A program made the translations under genes and the position numbers. Below, in pieces: positions 42,848 through 52,346 of a stretch of 64,000 bases of DNA. The DNA comes from Candidatus Alistipes stercoravium. Lineage in GTDB: Bacteria; Bacteroidota; Bacteroidia; Bacteroidales; Rikenellaceae. Each line of letters opens with the position of its first letter. Position 1 is the first letter of the stretch. The notes under the pieces are model-generated. The model saw only the letters and a program-made list of their open reading frames with translations, was not told the DNA's origin and made no database searches. The stretch spans positions 1 to 64,000 of the forward strand of contig DWWQ01000004.1 of the NCBI GenBank assembly GCA_019119615.1. Direction: 5' to 3'.

Positions 42848-43912
42848 ATGAACGACATTCAACCCATCGTATTGCCCGGGGTCGATCCCCGGAGGCCGCT
42901 GGTCATTGCAGGACCGTGCAGCGCCGAAACCGAAGAACAGACACTCAACACGGCCCGGGCCCTTGCCGCCGAGGGATTCCGCATCTTCCGCGCCGGGCTG
43001 TGGAAGCCCCGGACCAAGCCGGGAGGCTTCGAAGGCGTGGGCGCCGCGGGAATTCCCTGGCTGCAGCGCGTCAAGCGCGAGACGGGCATGTACGTCGCCA
43101 CGGAGATCGCCACGCGCGAGCATGTCGCCGCGGCTCTCGACGGAGGCATCGATCTGCTGTGGATCGGCGCCCGCACGGCGGCCAATCCCTTCGCCATGCA
43201 GGAGATCGCCGACGCGTTGCGCGGGCAGGACGTTCCCGTGCTGGTGAAGAATCCCGTGAGCCCGGACCTCGAGCTGTGGATCGGCGCCATCGAGCGCATC
43301 CACAACGCCGGCGTCCGGCGTCTGGCGGCCGTCCACCGGGGCTTCACCTCGATCGACCGCAGCCTCTACCGCAACCACCCCATGTGGGCCATTCCGATCG
43401 AGCTGCACCGCCGCCTCCCGGCACTGCCGATCTTCTGCGACCCGAGCCACATCGGCGGCAAGCGCGAGCTGGTGGCCCCCCTCTCGCAGCAGGCCATGGA
43501 CCTCGGATTCGACGGACTGATCGTCGAGGCGCACTGCACGCCCGACGTGGCCTGGAGCGACAAGGCGCAGCAGGTTACGCCCGAGGCGCTGGGGTACATC
43601 ATCCGCAACCTGGTGATCCGCGAGCAGACCACGACGACCGAAAGCCTCACCGAACTGCGTAAGGGAATCGACCGCCTCGACAACGAACTGCTCGACCTGC
43701 TGGTGCGCCGCATGCGCGTCTCGCGCGAAATCGGACAGTACAAGAAGGAGCACGACATGCCCATCCTCCAGGCGCAGCGTTACGACGAACTGCTCGCGCG
43801 CCGCGCCGCGCAGGCCGTCGAACTGGGCATGGACCGCGAATTCATGCGCACGGTGATGCAGGCCATCCACGAGGAGTCCGTACGGCAGCAGATGCGTATT
43901 CTGGGCGACTGA
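42848..43912 (+). CDS. Bifunctional DAHP synthase (type I beta) / chorismate mutase
   Basis: In this 354-residue fusion, residues ~15-260 are a KDO8P-synthase-like DAHP synthase (VIAGPCSAETEEQT, FRAGLWKPRTKPGGFEGVG, FCDPSHIGGKRELV). This is the first step of the shikimate pathway, from PEP and erythrose 4-phosphate. Residues ~270-350 are an AroQ chorismate mutase (LTELRKGIDRLDNELLDLLVRRMRVSREIGQYKKEHDMP). It feeds prephenate to the dehydratase encoded 47 bp upstream. The mutase domain may also serve as a regulatory sensor in such fusions. No aminotransferase or prephenate dehydrogenase gene follows. Confidence 0.95.
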   Translation: MNDIQPIVLPGVDPRRPLVIAGPCSAETEEQTLNTARALAAEGFRIFRAGLWKPRTKPGGFEGVGAAGIPWLQRVKRETGMYVATEIATREHVAAALDGGIDLLWIGARTAANPFAMQEIADALRGQDVPVLVKNPVSPDLELWIGAIERIHNAGVRRLAAVHRGFTSIDRSLYRNHPMWAIPIELHRRLPALPIFCDPSHIGGKRELVAPLSQQAMDLGFDGLIVEAHCTPDVAWSDKAQQVTPEALGYIIRNLVIREQTTTTESLTELRKGIDRLDNELLDLLVRRMRVSREIGQYKKEHDMPILQAQRYDELLARRAAQAVELGMDREFMRTVMQAIHEESVRQQMRILGD

Positions 43913-43971
43913 AGGGGATTACATTTCCGTTAAATATCGGCAGGCAGGATGTAACATGCGGGATTGTTGCG

Positions 43972-43979
43972 TACTTTTG
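43972..43979 (+). promoter_or_regulatory. Promoter of the PhoB/PhoR-like operon
   Basis: TACTTTTG lies 30 nt before the response-regulator ATG. An imperfect inverted repeat GTAACA-N8-TGTTGC lies just upstream. Confidence 0.5.
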
Positions 43980-44009
43980 AGGCGTAAACGATCCGTAAAC
44001 CTTGCAGTT

Positions 44010-44690
44010 ATGGCAAAATACAAAATTCTCGTGGTCGATGACGAGGAGTCACTGTGCGAGATCCTGCAGTTCAACCTTGAAGTCGAAGGATACGAAGTCG
44101 ATGTGGCGAACAGCGCCGAACAGGCCCTCGGCATGCACCCCGAGCGTTATTCGCTGATCCTGCTCGACGTGATGATGGGCGAGATCAGCGGCTTCAAGAT
44201 GGCCCAGATGCTCAAGACGAACCCCGGCACGGCGAACATCCCGGTGATCTTCTGCACGGCGCGCGACACGGAGGACGACACCGTCGCCGGATTGAACCTC
44301 GGGGCCGACGACTACATCGCCAAGCCCTTCTCGATCCGCGAGGTGCTGGCCCGCGTACGCAGCGTGCTGCGCCGCACCTCGGCCGCACAGCCCGCCGCCG
44401 AACGCATCGGCTTCGAGGGGCTGGAGATGGACCTACGCCGCAAGGTCTGCACCCTCGACGGCGAGGAGGCGCCGCTCACCAAGAAGGAGTTCGAGATCCT
44501 GGCCCTGCTGCTCGCCCACCGCGGCACGATCTTCTCGCGCGAGGAGATCCTCCACCGCATCTGGAGCGACGAGGTGGTCGTCCTCGACCGCACGATCGAC
44601 GTGAACATCACGCGCCTGCGCCGCAAGATCGGCCCCTACGGCGAATACATCGTAACGCGACAGGGTTACGGATATGGCTTCAAAGGTTAG
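44010..44690 (+). CDS. OmpR/PhoB-family response regulator
   Basis: This 226-residue regulator has a receiver domain (1-120; acidic DDEE at 10-13, phospho-acceptor Asp53 in LILLDVMMG, Lys in IAKPF) and a winged-helix DNA-binding domain (about 130-226, ending RQGYGYGFKG). It overlaps the sensor kinase gene by 17 bp and lies 1.5 kb upstream of a phosphate transporter, so a PhoB-type role in phosphate starvation is likely but inferred. The start MAKYKILVVDDEE is used rather than the ORF-track start 43956. Confidence 0.92.
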   Translation: MAKYKILVVDDEESLCEILQFNLEVEGYEVDVANSAEQALGMHPERYSLILLDVMMGEISGFKMAQMLKTNPGTANIPVIFCTARDTEDDTVAGLNLGADDYIAKPFSIREVLARVRSVLRRTSAAQPAAERIGFEGLEMDLRRKVCTLDGEEAPLTKKEFEILALLLAHRGTIFSREEILHRIWSDEVVVLDRTIDVNITRLRRKIGPYGEYIVTRQGYGYGFKG

Positions 44691-46116
44691 GCTCTCCTAC
44701 CACAGGCAGCTTTTCCTGCTGCTGCTGGTGTTCCTCTGGACACTGGTAGCCAGTTTCGTGCTTTTCCAGTACGGCCGCGAACGGCATTTCAAGGCCGAAC
44801 GGCTCGATGCCCACCTGCAGCTGATCAACCTCCGGATGCTCGACGCGCTGGACAACGGTGTCGAACCGTCCGTCTTCTCGACGCGCTGGAAAGGGCCCTT
44901 CGAGGAGCTGCGCGTTACGCTGATCGACCGCGAGGGCAACGTGCTGTTCGACAACTCCCTCGACACGCTCCCCGGGACGAACCACCTCAACCGCCCCGAG
45001 GTGCGGAGCGCCCTGCGCAACGGCACGGGATACATCATCCGCCGCCATTCGGAGAGTACGCAGCGCAACTACTTCTACTCGGCCATGGCCGACGAGCAGC
45101 GGATCATCCGCACGGCCGTGCCCTACTCCGTCCCGCTTTCGGAGATGCTCGCGGCAGACCCCGCCTATCTGTGGTTCATGGTGGGTATGACGCTGCTGAT
45201 GAGCATCGCGGGGTACTTCGCCACGCGGCGCCTGGGGCAGAACATCACACGGCTGAACGAATTTGCCCGCCGCGCCGAGCGGGGCGAGTGGATCGACCAG
45301 ACGGACAGCTTCCCCCACGACGAGCTGGGCGACATCTCCCGCCACATCGTACAACTCTACGCCGACCTGCAGCACACGGCGGCCGAACGCGACCGCGAAC
45401 ATGCCCTGGCGCTGCACGAGGAGCAGGAGAAGATCCGCATCAAGAAACAGCTCACGAACAACATCAACCACGAGCTGAAAACCCCGATCGCCGCCATCCA
45501 GGGCTATGTGGAGACCCTGCTGGCCAACCCGGAGCTCGAGCGGGAGCGCCGCACGGCCTTCCTCGAAAAGAGCCTCCAGCAGGTCGAACGGCTCCGCCAC
45601 CTGCTGGCCGATGTCTCGACCATCACGCGCATGGACGAGGCGAGCCAGCTCTTCCAGCGGGAACCCGTCGTACTGAACGAGCTGATCGAGGAGGTCGTCG
45701 CCGACATGGAGCTCCGTCCGGAGGATCAGCGGCTGCGCGTACATGTCGATTTCCCGAAGCGCGTGGAGGTCTTCGGCAGCGCCTCGCTGCTCTCGTCGAT
45801 CTTCCGCAACCTCGCGGACAACGCCGCAGCCTACTCGGGCGGCCGCGACCTCTACATCCGCCTGACGGACGATACCGCCGAGAGCTGCACGATCCTGCTG
45901 GCCGACAACGGCATCGGTGTCGAGGAGGAGCACCTGCCGCATCTTTTCGAACGCTTCTACCGCGTGGACAAGGGTCGCTCGCGCAAGCTGGGCGGCACGG
46001 GCCTCGGGCTGGCCATCGTGCGCAACGCCGTGGCGTTCCACGGCGGGACGATCTCGGTCCGCAACCGCGAAGGTGGAGGTCTGGAGTTCCGCTTTACCCT
46101 GCGCAAATATTCATAG
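44674..46116 (+). CDS. Membrane sensor histidine kinase (PhoR-like)
   Basis: This 480-residue kinase has TM1 at 11-32, a periplasmic sensor of about 130 residues, TM2 at about 165-187, a HAMP region, a coiled coil, the DHp H-box NINHELKTPIAAIQGY (His ~267) and a HATPase_c domain (N box NLADNAAAY, G1 LADNGIGVEEEHLPHLFERFYRVD, G2 GGTGLGLAIV). It partners with the overlapping response regulator. The sensor domain is longer than in E. coli PhoR, as is usual in Bacteroidota. Confidence 0.93.
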   Translation: MASKVRLSYHRQLFLLLLVFLWTLVASFVLFQYGRERHFKAERLDAHLQLINLRMLDALDNGVEPSVFSTRWKGPFEELRVTLIDREGNVLFDNSLDTLPGTNHLNRPEVRSALRNGTGYIIRRHSESTQRNYFYSAMADEQRIIRTAVPYSVPLSEMLAADPAYLWFMVGMTLLMSIAGYFATRRLGQNITRLNEFARRAERGEWIDQTDSFPHDELGDISRHIVQLYADLQHTAAERDREHALALHEEQEKIRIKKQLTNNINHELKTPIAAIQGYVETLLANPELERERRTAFLEKSLQQVERLRHLLADVSTITRMDEASQLFQREPVVLNELIEEVVADMELRPEDQRLRVHVDFPKRVEVFGSASLLSSIFRNLADNAAAYSGGRDLYIRLTDDTAESCTILLADNGIGVEEEHLPHLFERFYRVDKGRSRKLGGTGLGLAIVRNAVAFHGGTISVRNREGGGLEFRFTLRKYS

Positions 46117-46134
46117 GGGCGACACGGCCTTGTC

Positions 46135-46194
46135 ATTGTTCTGAAACAATCGTTTCGGAACTTTGCATGCGTATTACGCATAATTACAAAGTCT
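46135..46194 (+). promoter_or_regulatory. Promoter/operator region of the phosphate transporter gene
   Basis: ATTGTT-CTGA-AACAAT is a perfect inverted repeat (46135-46150), followed by a weak -7 box GAACTTTG (46158-46165) and a second palindrome ATGCGT-ATT-ACGCAT (46167-46181) over the expected start site. It may be the target of the neighbouring PhoB-like regulator; unproven. Confidence 0.45.
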
Positions 46195-48423
46195 ATGTCC
46201 CCTCTTTTCATCGCGATCGTCGTGATCATGGCCCTGCTGGCCGTGCTGGGTATCGTCGTGGGCGTTACCAACGACGCCATCAACTTCCTCAATTCGGCCA
46301 TCGGCTCGAAGATCGCCCCGCGCCGCGTCATCCTCTGGATCGCCGCCGCGGGCATTCTCGTCGGCACGCTCACCTCGAGCGGCATGATGGAGGTCGCACG
46401 CAGCGGCGTCTTCTATCCCGGACAATTCTCCTTTTCCGAAATCATGCTGCTCTTTCTGGGCATGATGCTGGGCAACGTCCTGCTGCTCGACCTCTACAAC
46501 ACGCTGGGACTGCCTACCTCGACGACCGTGTCGATGGTCTTCGGCCTGCTGGGCGCCGCCGTGGCCACCGCGCTCTTCCGCATCGGCGCCGACCCGGCCG
46601 TCTCGCTGCACGACCTCTCGCAGTTCATCAACACGGGCAAGGCAATGGCCATCATCGCCGCCATCCTGCTCTCGGTGGTCCTCGCCTTCCTGGCCGGCCT
46701 GCTCTTCATGTACATCTCGCGCCTGATCTTCTCGTTCCGATACCATGCGGTCTTCCGCCGCTGGGGAGCCCTCTGGTGCGGCATCTCGCTCTCGGGAATC
46801 CTCTACTTCGCCCTCTTCAAGGGACTCAAGAGCTCGGGTCTCATTCCGGCGGACATCACGGAGTATGTCGGCGAACATGTCCTGCTGACGCTTCTCGTCT
46901 TCTGGGTCGCCGCCTCGCTGCTGCTGTGGCTCCTCCAGCGCAAGCGCTTCAACATCATGCGCATCACGATCCTCTCGGGCACCTTCGCCCTGGCCCTGGC
47001 CTTCGCCGGCAACGACCTGGTGAACTTCATCGGTGTGCCGCTGGCCAGCTTCGACGCCCTGCAGATCGCCCGTGAGGCCGGCAGCGAGTCGATCATGATG
47101 GGCGACCTGGCCCACCCGGCCCGCGCGAACTTCCTCATCCTGCTCGCGTCGGGACTCATCATGGTCCTCACGCTCTTCTTCTCGAAAAAGTCGCGCCACG
47201 TCGCCGAAACCGAGCTGTCGCTCGCCTCGCAGCACGAGGAGTCCGAACGCTTCGGCTCGACCTACCTGTCGCGCAGCCTCGTACGCGCCACCCTGATGCT
47301 CAACAATCTCTGGACGGGGCTCATTCCCGGGCGGATGCAGCGGGCCATCGACCGGCGCTTCGAGCCGCTGCCCGTCGAGGAGCGCACGACGGCCCAGTAC
47401 GATATGATCCGCGCCGTGGTGAACCTCACGGCCGCCTCGATCCTCATCGCCATCGGAACCTCCTACAAACTGCCCCTCTCGACGACCTATGTCGTCTTCA
47501 TGGTGGCCATGGGATCCTCGCTGGCCGACCGCACGTGGGGCCGCGACAGCGCCGTCTACCGCATCACGGGCGTCATGGCCGTGATCTCGGGCTGGTTCGT
47601 TACGGCGCTCGGCGGCTTCCTGATCGCCCTGGCGACCACAGCCCTGCTGCTGTGGGGCGGCTGGATCGCCGTGGCGGCGCTCACGGCACTCTGCGCCTGG
47701 CTGCTTTTCCGCAGCCACCGCAAGACCCCAGGGGTGAAGGAGGAGGAGACGGCACAGCAGCCGCTCGTAGCGGCCGAGACCCCCGACGAGGTGATGCACG
47801 CCTGCATCGGCGAGGTCTGCACGACGATGCAGGAGGTAACGCGCATCTACAACCGCACGCTCGTGGCCGTCTTCAAGGAGAACCGCAAGGTCCTCCGGGA
47901 GATGGTCCAGACCTCGGACAAACTCTTCGAGGAGGCCCGCACCCGCAAGTACGGCATCATGGCGACACTGCGCCGCCTGCAGGCCTGCGACATCGACACG
48001 GGACACTTCTATGTGCAGGTTACCGACTACCTCTCGGAGGTAACCAAGGCGCTGATCCACATCACCCGCCCGGCCTTCGAACACATCGACAACAACCACG
48101 AGGGGCTCTCGAAGGAGCAGATCGTGGACCTGATGCGCGTGAACGACGAGGTGGAGGCGATCTTCGTCAAGATCAACGAGATGCTCGCCGGCGGGGACTT
48201 CTCCGAGCTGGACCGGGTGCTCGACATGCGCGACCGGTTGTTCGACACCATCGTCGGGGCGATCAAGAACCAGCTGCGCCGCATCCACGAAGATCCCTCG
48301 GGCAGCACGCGCGCCAGCGTCCTCTACCTGACGATCCTCAACGAGACGAAGACCATGGTGCTCCAGGCCCGCAACCTGCTCAAGTCGCAACGCTACTTCC
48401 TCGACGTTACGGCCCGCAGCTGA
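46195..48423 (+). CDS. PiT-family inorganic phosphate transporter fused to a PhoU-like domain
   Basis: In this 742-residue protein, residues 1-~510 form the PiT permease. It has the two inverted signature repeats: one with GVTNDAINFLNSAIGSKIAPRR near the N-terminus and GLPTSTTVSMVFGLLGAA, the other with FAGNDLVNFIGVPLASFDA and LPLSTTYVVFMVAMGSSLAD, in ~10-12 membrane helices. A soluble C-terminal domain (about 520-742) is helical and resembles PhoU/DUF47, which could gate transport or signal to the adjacent kinase. It follows the two-component operon by 78 bp and ends at a clear terminator. Confidence 0.93.
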   Translation: MSPLFIAIVVIMALLAVLGIVVGVTNDAINFLNSAIGSKIAPRRVILWIAAAGILVGTLTSSGMMEVARSGVFYPGQFSFSEIMLLFLGMMLGNVLLLDLYNTLGLPTSTTVSMVFGLLGAAVATALFRIGADPAVSLHDLSQFINTGKAMAIIAAILLSVVLAFLAGLLFMYISRLIFSFRYHAVFRRWGALWCGISLSGILYFALFKGLKSSGLIPADITEYVGEHVLLTLLVFWVAASLLLWLLQRKRFNIMRITILSGTFALALAFAGNDLVNFIGVPLASFDALQIAREAGSESIMMGDLAHPARANFLILLASGLIMVLTLFFSKKSRHVAETELSLASQHEESERFGSTYLSRSLVRATLMLNNLWTGLIPGRMQRAIDRRFEPLPVEERTTAQYDMIRAVVNLTAASILIAIGTSYKLPLSTTYVVFMVAMGSSLADRTWGRDSAVYRITGVMAVISGWFVTALGGFLIALATTALLLWGGWIAVAALTALCAWLLFRSHRKTPGVKEEETAQQPLVAAETPDEVMHACIGEVCTTMQEVTRIYNRTLVAVFKENRKVLREMVQTSDKLFEEARTRKYGIMATLRRLQACDIDTGHFYVQVTDYLSEVTKALIHITRPAFEHIDNNHEGLSKEQIVDLMRVNDEVEAIFVKINEMLAGGDFSELDRVLDMRDRLFDTIVGAIKNQLRRIHEDPSGSTRASVLYLTILNETKTMVLQARNLLKSQRYFLDVTARS

Positions 48424-48445
48424 CCGCAGACCGCCGCATGAAAAG

Positions 48446-48480
48446 AATCCCGGAGCCGATTGTCGGTTCCGGGATTTTTT
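48446..48480 (+). terminator. Terminator after the PiT gene
   Basis: AATCCCGGAGCCGA, loop, TCGGTTCCGGGATTTTTT: 22 bp after the stop. Confidence 0.9.
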
Positions 48481-48562
48481 CGATCGGCATCGCAGCGCGG
48501 ATTTTTTTTACCCCGACACGGAAATGAAACCGCACCGTCATCCGGATGAAACGGCCGGGCCC

Positions 48563-48570
48563 TATCTTTG
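48563..48570 (+). promoter_or_regulatory. Promoter of the intergenic small RNA
   Basis: TATCTTTG places the predicted transcript start at about 48575-48578, at the foot of the sRNA 5' hairpin. Confidence 0.65.
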
Positions 48571-48574
48571 CAAC

Positions 48575-48675
48575 GTGAAATCCGGGATTCCGGATTCACC
48601 GAGTTGGTTTTAGGTTACATAAGTTGGTACGGGAAGATGCCGCGACGCGAGGTTGCCGCATCTTCGTATTTTTTT
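48575..48675 (+). ncRNA. Candidate ~100-nt small RNA with 5' hairpin and terminator
   Basis: The stretch has its own promoter and contains no ORF. The 5' end folds as GTGAAATCCGG-GATT-CCGGATTCAC (one bulged A). A ~32-nt linker follows that carries AGTTGGT twice (48602-48608 and 48622-48628). The 3' end is a terminator: GAAGATGC pairs with GCATCTTC and, inside it, GCGAC with GTTGC (one G-U), followed by TTTTTTT. This hairpin-linker-terminator plan is that of a trans-acting sRNA. It lies between the PiT terminator and the convergent DUF2721 gene, whose stop codon overlaps the U-tract. I cannot name an Rfam family. Confidence 0.7.
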
Positions 48676-49066
48676 ACCGTTCCATATCCTTGAGGTGGAT
48701 CTCCAGCGCCCGGACCGAGATCTGGATTTCGCGGATCGAGACGCCGAGCGAGGCGATCAGCAGCAACAGGGCCGCGCCGAAGACGTAGGCCGACAGTGCC
48801 ACCAGCCCCACATAGATCAGGAACATCGTTACGACGCACAGAAAGAGGCTCGAGACGCCCAGCGCCTGCATCGTCCGCGTGAGGTGCAGGCGGCGGCGCA
48901 GGTTGTCGATCTGCGCCCGCGTTACGTTCGACGGATGCTGCAGGTGCTGCTCCTTGAGCGCCCGCACGAGCTGCGCATAGGAGAGAAACCGGTTCGTGTA
49001 GGCCAGCAGGATGAGCGAAACGGCCGAGAAGAGCAGGGCCGGCGTAGTGAGTGTCAGTTCTTCCAT
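48674..49066 (-). CDS. DUF2721 membrane protein
   Basis: This 130-residue protein has two or three transmembrane segments (about 8-25, 70-90 and 90-110) and an Arg-rich cytoplasmic loop (RAQIDNLRRRLHLTRTMQALG). The pattern MEELTLTTPALLFSAVSLILLAYTNRFL fits DUF2721, a family of unknown function. The ATG at 49066 is chosen; an upstream ATG at 49087 would add seven residues. The ORF-track start (49396) extends through the pflB promoter and is unlikely. Confidence 0.75.
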   Translation of the reverse strand: MEELTLTTPALLFSAVSLILLAYTNRFLSYAQLVRALKEQHLQHPSNVTRAQIDNLRRRLHLTRTMQALGVSSLFLCVVTMFLIYVGLVALSAYVFGAALLLLIASLGVSIREIQISVRALEIHLKDMER

Positions 49067-49261
49067 AGACGAGATTTTTTTCCGCATCAAAGGTAGGGAA
49101 TATTTCCGGGATCCGGCCCAAGGCGGCACACCGCCCGCAGCGGCCGAACCGCAGCGGTCCGTTGCCGCACCGGCCGCGGCCGGAGATACCGGATTGTAGG
49201 TATTTTTCCCGCCAGGCATCATGAAATGGCAGCAAGAAGCCCTATTCCTAAAAAAAATAAT

Positions 49262-49269
49262 TATCTTTG
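49262..49269 (+). promoter_or_regulatory. pflB promoter
   Basis: TATCTTTG lies 47 nt before the pflB start codon. Confidence 0.6.
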
Positions 49270-49316
49270 CACGCCGAAAAGCGACAATTTCAATCTCAAA
49301 AAGAACAATATCTTCT

Positions 49317-51545
49317 ATGGAACTGAACAAGACCTTCATCGACGGCCTTTGGAGCAAAGAGATCAACGTAACGAGTTTCGTACAGACGAACATCACCCCC
49401 TACCTGGGCGACGGATCGTTCCTGCAGGGACCTACCGAACGCACCCGACACATCTGGAACCTCTGCCTCAAGGCACTCGAGGAGGAGCGGCAGCATAACG
49501 GCATCCGCTCGCTGGACAACAAGACCGTCTCGACGATCACCTCGCACAAGGCCGGCTATATCGACCGCGAACAGGAGCTCATCGTGGGTCTGCAGACCGA
49601 CGAGCTGCTCAAGCGCGCCATCAAGCCCTTCGGCGGCATCAACGTCGTATCGCGCGCCTGCAGGGAGAACGGCGTCGATGTCGATGAGAAGGTCCGCGAC
49701 ATCTTCACCCACTACCGCAAGACGCACAACGACGGCGTCTTCGACGTCTACACCGAGGAGATCCGCTCGTTCCGCTCGCTGGGCTTCCTGACGGGTCTTC
49801 CCGACAACTACGCCCGCGGCCGCATCATCGGCGACTACCGCCGTCTGGCCCTCTACGGCACCGACCGTCTGATCGAGGCCAAGCAGGAGGACCTGCGCCA
49901 CCTCACGGGCCCGATGACCGAGGCCCGCATCCGCCTGCGCGAGGAGGTCGCCGAGCAGATCAAGGCCCTGAAGGAGATCCGCACGATGGGCGAATACTAC
50001 GGGCTGGACCTGAGCCGTCCGGCACACTCGGCACAGGAGGCCGTGCAGTGGGTCTACATGGCCTACCTGGCGGCTGTCAAGGAGCAGGACGGCGCCGCCA
50101 TGTCGCTCGGCAACGTCTCGTCGTTCCTCGACATCTTCATCGAATACGACCTGGCCCACGGCCTGATCGACGAGACGTTCGCCCAGGAGCTTATCGACCA
50201 GTTCGTCATCAAGCTCCGCATGGTGCGCCACCTGCGCATGCAGTCCTACAACGACATCTTCGCCGGCGACCCGACGTGGGTTACCGAGGCGATCGGAGGC
50301 CGCTTCAACGACGGCCGCACGAAAGTTACGAAGACCTCGTTCCGCTTCCTGCAGACGCTCTACAACCTCGGTCCCTCGCCCGAGCCGAACCTCACGATCC
50401 TCTGGAGCCCCGACCTGCCGCAGGGATTCAAGGAGTTCTGCGCCAAGGTTTCGGCCGACACCAGCTCGATCCAGTACGAGAACGACGACCTGATGCGCGA
50501 AGTGCGCCACTCGGACGACTACGGTATCGCCTGCTGCGTTTCGTATCAGGACATCGGCCGCCAGATCCAGTTCTTCGGCGCCCGCTGCAACCTGGCCAAG
50601 GCGCTGCTGCTGGCCATCAACGAGGGCCGCTGCGAGAACACCGGCACGGTAATGGTCCAGGGAATCCCCGCACTGTCGGAGGGTCCGCTGCGCTTCGAGG
50701 AGGTTATGCAGAACTACAAGAAGGTGCTGCATGAGATCGCCCGCGTCTACAACGAGGCGATGAACATCATCCACTACATGCACGACAAGTACTACTACGA
50801 GAAGGCCCAGATGGCTTTCGTCGATACCGACCCGCGCATCAACCTCGCCTACGGCGTGGCGGGCCTCTCGATCGCCCTCGACTCCCTCTCGGCCATCAAG
50901 TACGCCCGCGTCACGGTGCGCCGCAACGAGCAGGGTCTCTCCGAAGGCTTCGACATCGAGGGTGAATTCCCCTGCTTCGGCAACAACGACGACCGTGTCG
51001 ATCACCTCGGTGTCGATCTGGTCTACTACTTCAGCGAGGAGCTCAAGAAGCTGCCCGTCTACAAGAACGCACGCCCGACACTGTCGCTGCTGACGATCAC
51101 CTCGAACGTCATGTACGGCAAGAAGACCGGCGCCACGCCCGACGGCCGCGCCAAGGGTGTCGCCTTCGCCCCGGGAGCCAACCCCATGCACGGACGCGAC
51201 AAGAGCGGTGCCATCGCCTCGCTCGCCTCGGTGGCCAAGCTCCGCTACCGCGACTCGCAGGACGGCATCTCGAACACCTTCTCGATCGTTCCGAAGTCGC
51301 TCGGCCCCACCGAGCAGGACCGCGTGGACAACCTGGTAACGATGCTCGACGGCTACTTCACGAAGGGTGCCCACCACCTGAACGTGAACGTACTGAACCG
51401 CGCGATGCTCGAGGATGCCATGGAACACCCGGAGAAGTACCCGCAACTGACGATCCGCGTATCGGGCTACGCCGTGAACTTCACCAAGCTGAGCCGCGAG
51501 CATCAGCTCGAGGTCATCAGCCGCAGCTTCCACGAACGCATGTAA
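49317..51545 (+). CDS. pflB: Formate C-acetyltransferase (pyruvate formate-lyase)
   Basis: This 742-residue glycyl radical enzyme converts pyruvate plus CoA to acetyl-CoA and formate under anaerobic conditions. It has the adjacent catalytic cysteines in [10 protein letters not shown] (about 405-406) and the C-terminal glycyl radical loop [10 protein letters not shown] (Gly ~718). The start [12 protein letters not shown] at 49317 is preferred to the ORF-track start 49221, which runs through the promoter. Its activase follows 2 bp later. Confidence 0.97.
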   Translation: MELNKTFIDGLWSKEINVTSFVQTNITPYLGDGSFLQGPTERTRHIWNLCLKALEEERQHNGIRSLDNKTVSTITSHKAGYIDREQELIVGLQTDELLKRAIKPFGGINVVSRACRENGVDVDEKVRDIFTHYRKTHNDGVFDVYTEEIRSFRSLGFLTGLPDNYARGRIIGDYRRLALYGTDRLIEAKQEDLRHLTGPMTEARIRLREEVAEQIKALKEIRTMGEYYGLDLSRPAHSAQEAVQWVYMAYLAAVKEQDGAAMSLGNVSSFLDIFIEYDLAHGLIDETFAQELIDQFVIKLRMVRHLRMQSYNDIFAGDPTWVTEAIGGRFNDGRTKVTKTSFRFLQTLYNLGPSPEPNLTILWSPDLPQGFKEFCAKVSADTSSIQYENDDLMREVRHSDDYGIACCVSYQDIGRQIQFFGARCNLAKALLLAINEGRCENTGTVMVQGIPALSEGPLRFEEVMQNYKKVLHEIARVYNEAMNIIHYMHDKYYYEKAQMAFVDTDPRINLAYGVAGLSIALDSLSAIKYARVTVRRNEQGLSEGFDIEGEFPCFGNNDDRVDHLGVDLVYYFSEELKKLPVYKNARPTLSLLTITSNVMYGKKTGATPDGRAKGVAFAPGANPMHGRDKSGAIASLASVAKLRYRDSQDGISNTFSIVPKSLGPTEQDRVDNLVTMLDGYFTKGAHHLNVNVLNRAMLEDAMEHPEKYPQLTIRVSGYAVNFTKLSREHQLEVISRSFHERM

Positions 51546-51547
51546 GC

Positions 51548-52273
51548 ATGCTGCGCGTACACTCCTACGAATCAATGGGAACATTCGACGGGCCGGGACT
51601 CCGGCTCGTCGTCTTCCTGCAAGGCTGCAACTTCCGCTGCCTTTACTGCGCCAACCCCGACACGATCGAGGCGTGCGGCGGCAAGCCGACCGAAGCGGCG
51701 GAGATCCTCCGTATGGCCGTGGACCAGAAACCCTTCTTCGGGCGGCGCGGCGGTGTAACCTTCTCGGGCGGCGAGCCGACCTTCCAGGCTGCGGCGCTGC
51801 TGCCGCTGGTGCGGATGCTCAAGGCGGAGGGGATTCACGTCTGCCTCGACTCGAACGGCGGAGTGTGGAATCCGGTTGTCGAGGAGCTGCTCGGGGAGGT
51901 CGATCTGGTGCTGCTTGACGTCAAGCAGATCACGCCGGAGCGCCACCGGCAGCTTACGGGCCGTGAGAATACGCAGACGCTGCGCACGGCGGCCTGGCTG
52001 GAGGAGCACGCCAAACCCTTCTGGCTGCGCTACGTCCTCGTCCCGGGGTACAGCGACGCCGAGGAGGATATCCGCGCGCTGGGCGAGCGGCTGGGCGGCT
52101 ACCGCATGATCGAGCGGGTCGAGCTGCTCCCCTACCATACGCTCGGCGTACACAAGTACGAGGCCATGGGGCTCGAATACCGGCTCCGCGACGTCCGGGA
52201 GAACACCCCCGAGCAGACGGACCGCGCGGCGGCCCTGCTGCGGGAGTACTTCGCCACGGTGATTGTAAACTGA
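51548..52273 (+). CDS. pflA: Pyruvate formate-lyase activating enzyme (radical SAM)
   Basis: This 241-residue radical SAM enzyme has the CxxxCxxC cluster motif CNFRCLYC at residues 27-34 and a SAM-binding GGE motif in VTFSGGEPTFQ. It installs the glycyl radical on PflB by hydrogen abstraction. Length and N-terminus (VHSYESMGTFDGPGLRLVVFLQGC) match PflA rather than the longer activases with extra ferredoxin-like clusters. Confidence 0.96.
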   Translation: MLRVHSYESMGTFDGPGLRLVVFLQGCNFRCLYCANPDTIEACGGKPTEAAEILRMAVDQKPFFGRRGGVTFSGGEPTFQAAALLPLVRMLKAEGIHVCLDSNGGVWNPVVEELLGEVDLVLLDVKQITPERHRQLTGRENTQTLRTAAWLEEHAKPFWLRYVLVPGYSDAEEDIRALGERLGGYRMIERVELLPYHTLGVHKYEAMGLEYRLRDVRENTPEQTDRAAALLREYFATVIVN

Positions 52274-52295
52274 CGGCCGAGGCTACCAAAACGTA

Positions 52296-52328
52296 AAAAA
52301 CAGCCGGGCAATAAGCCCGGCTGTTTTT
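52296..52328. terminator. Terminator shared by pflBA and the convergent GH20 operon
   Basis: AAAAACAGCCGGGC, an AATAA loop and GCCCGGCTGTTTTT form a perfect stem with T-runs in both directions. Confidence 0.9.
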
Positions 52329-52346
52329 GCATCACAGGAACCGCCT

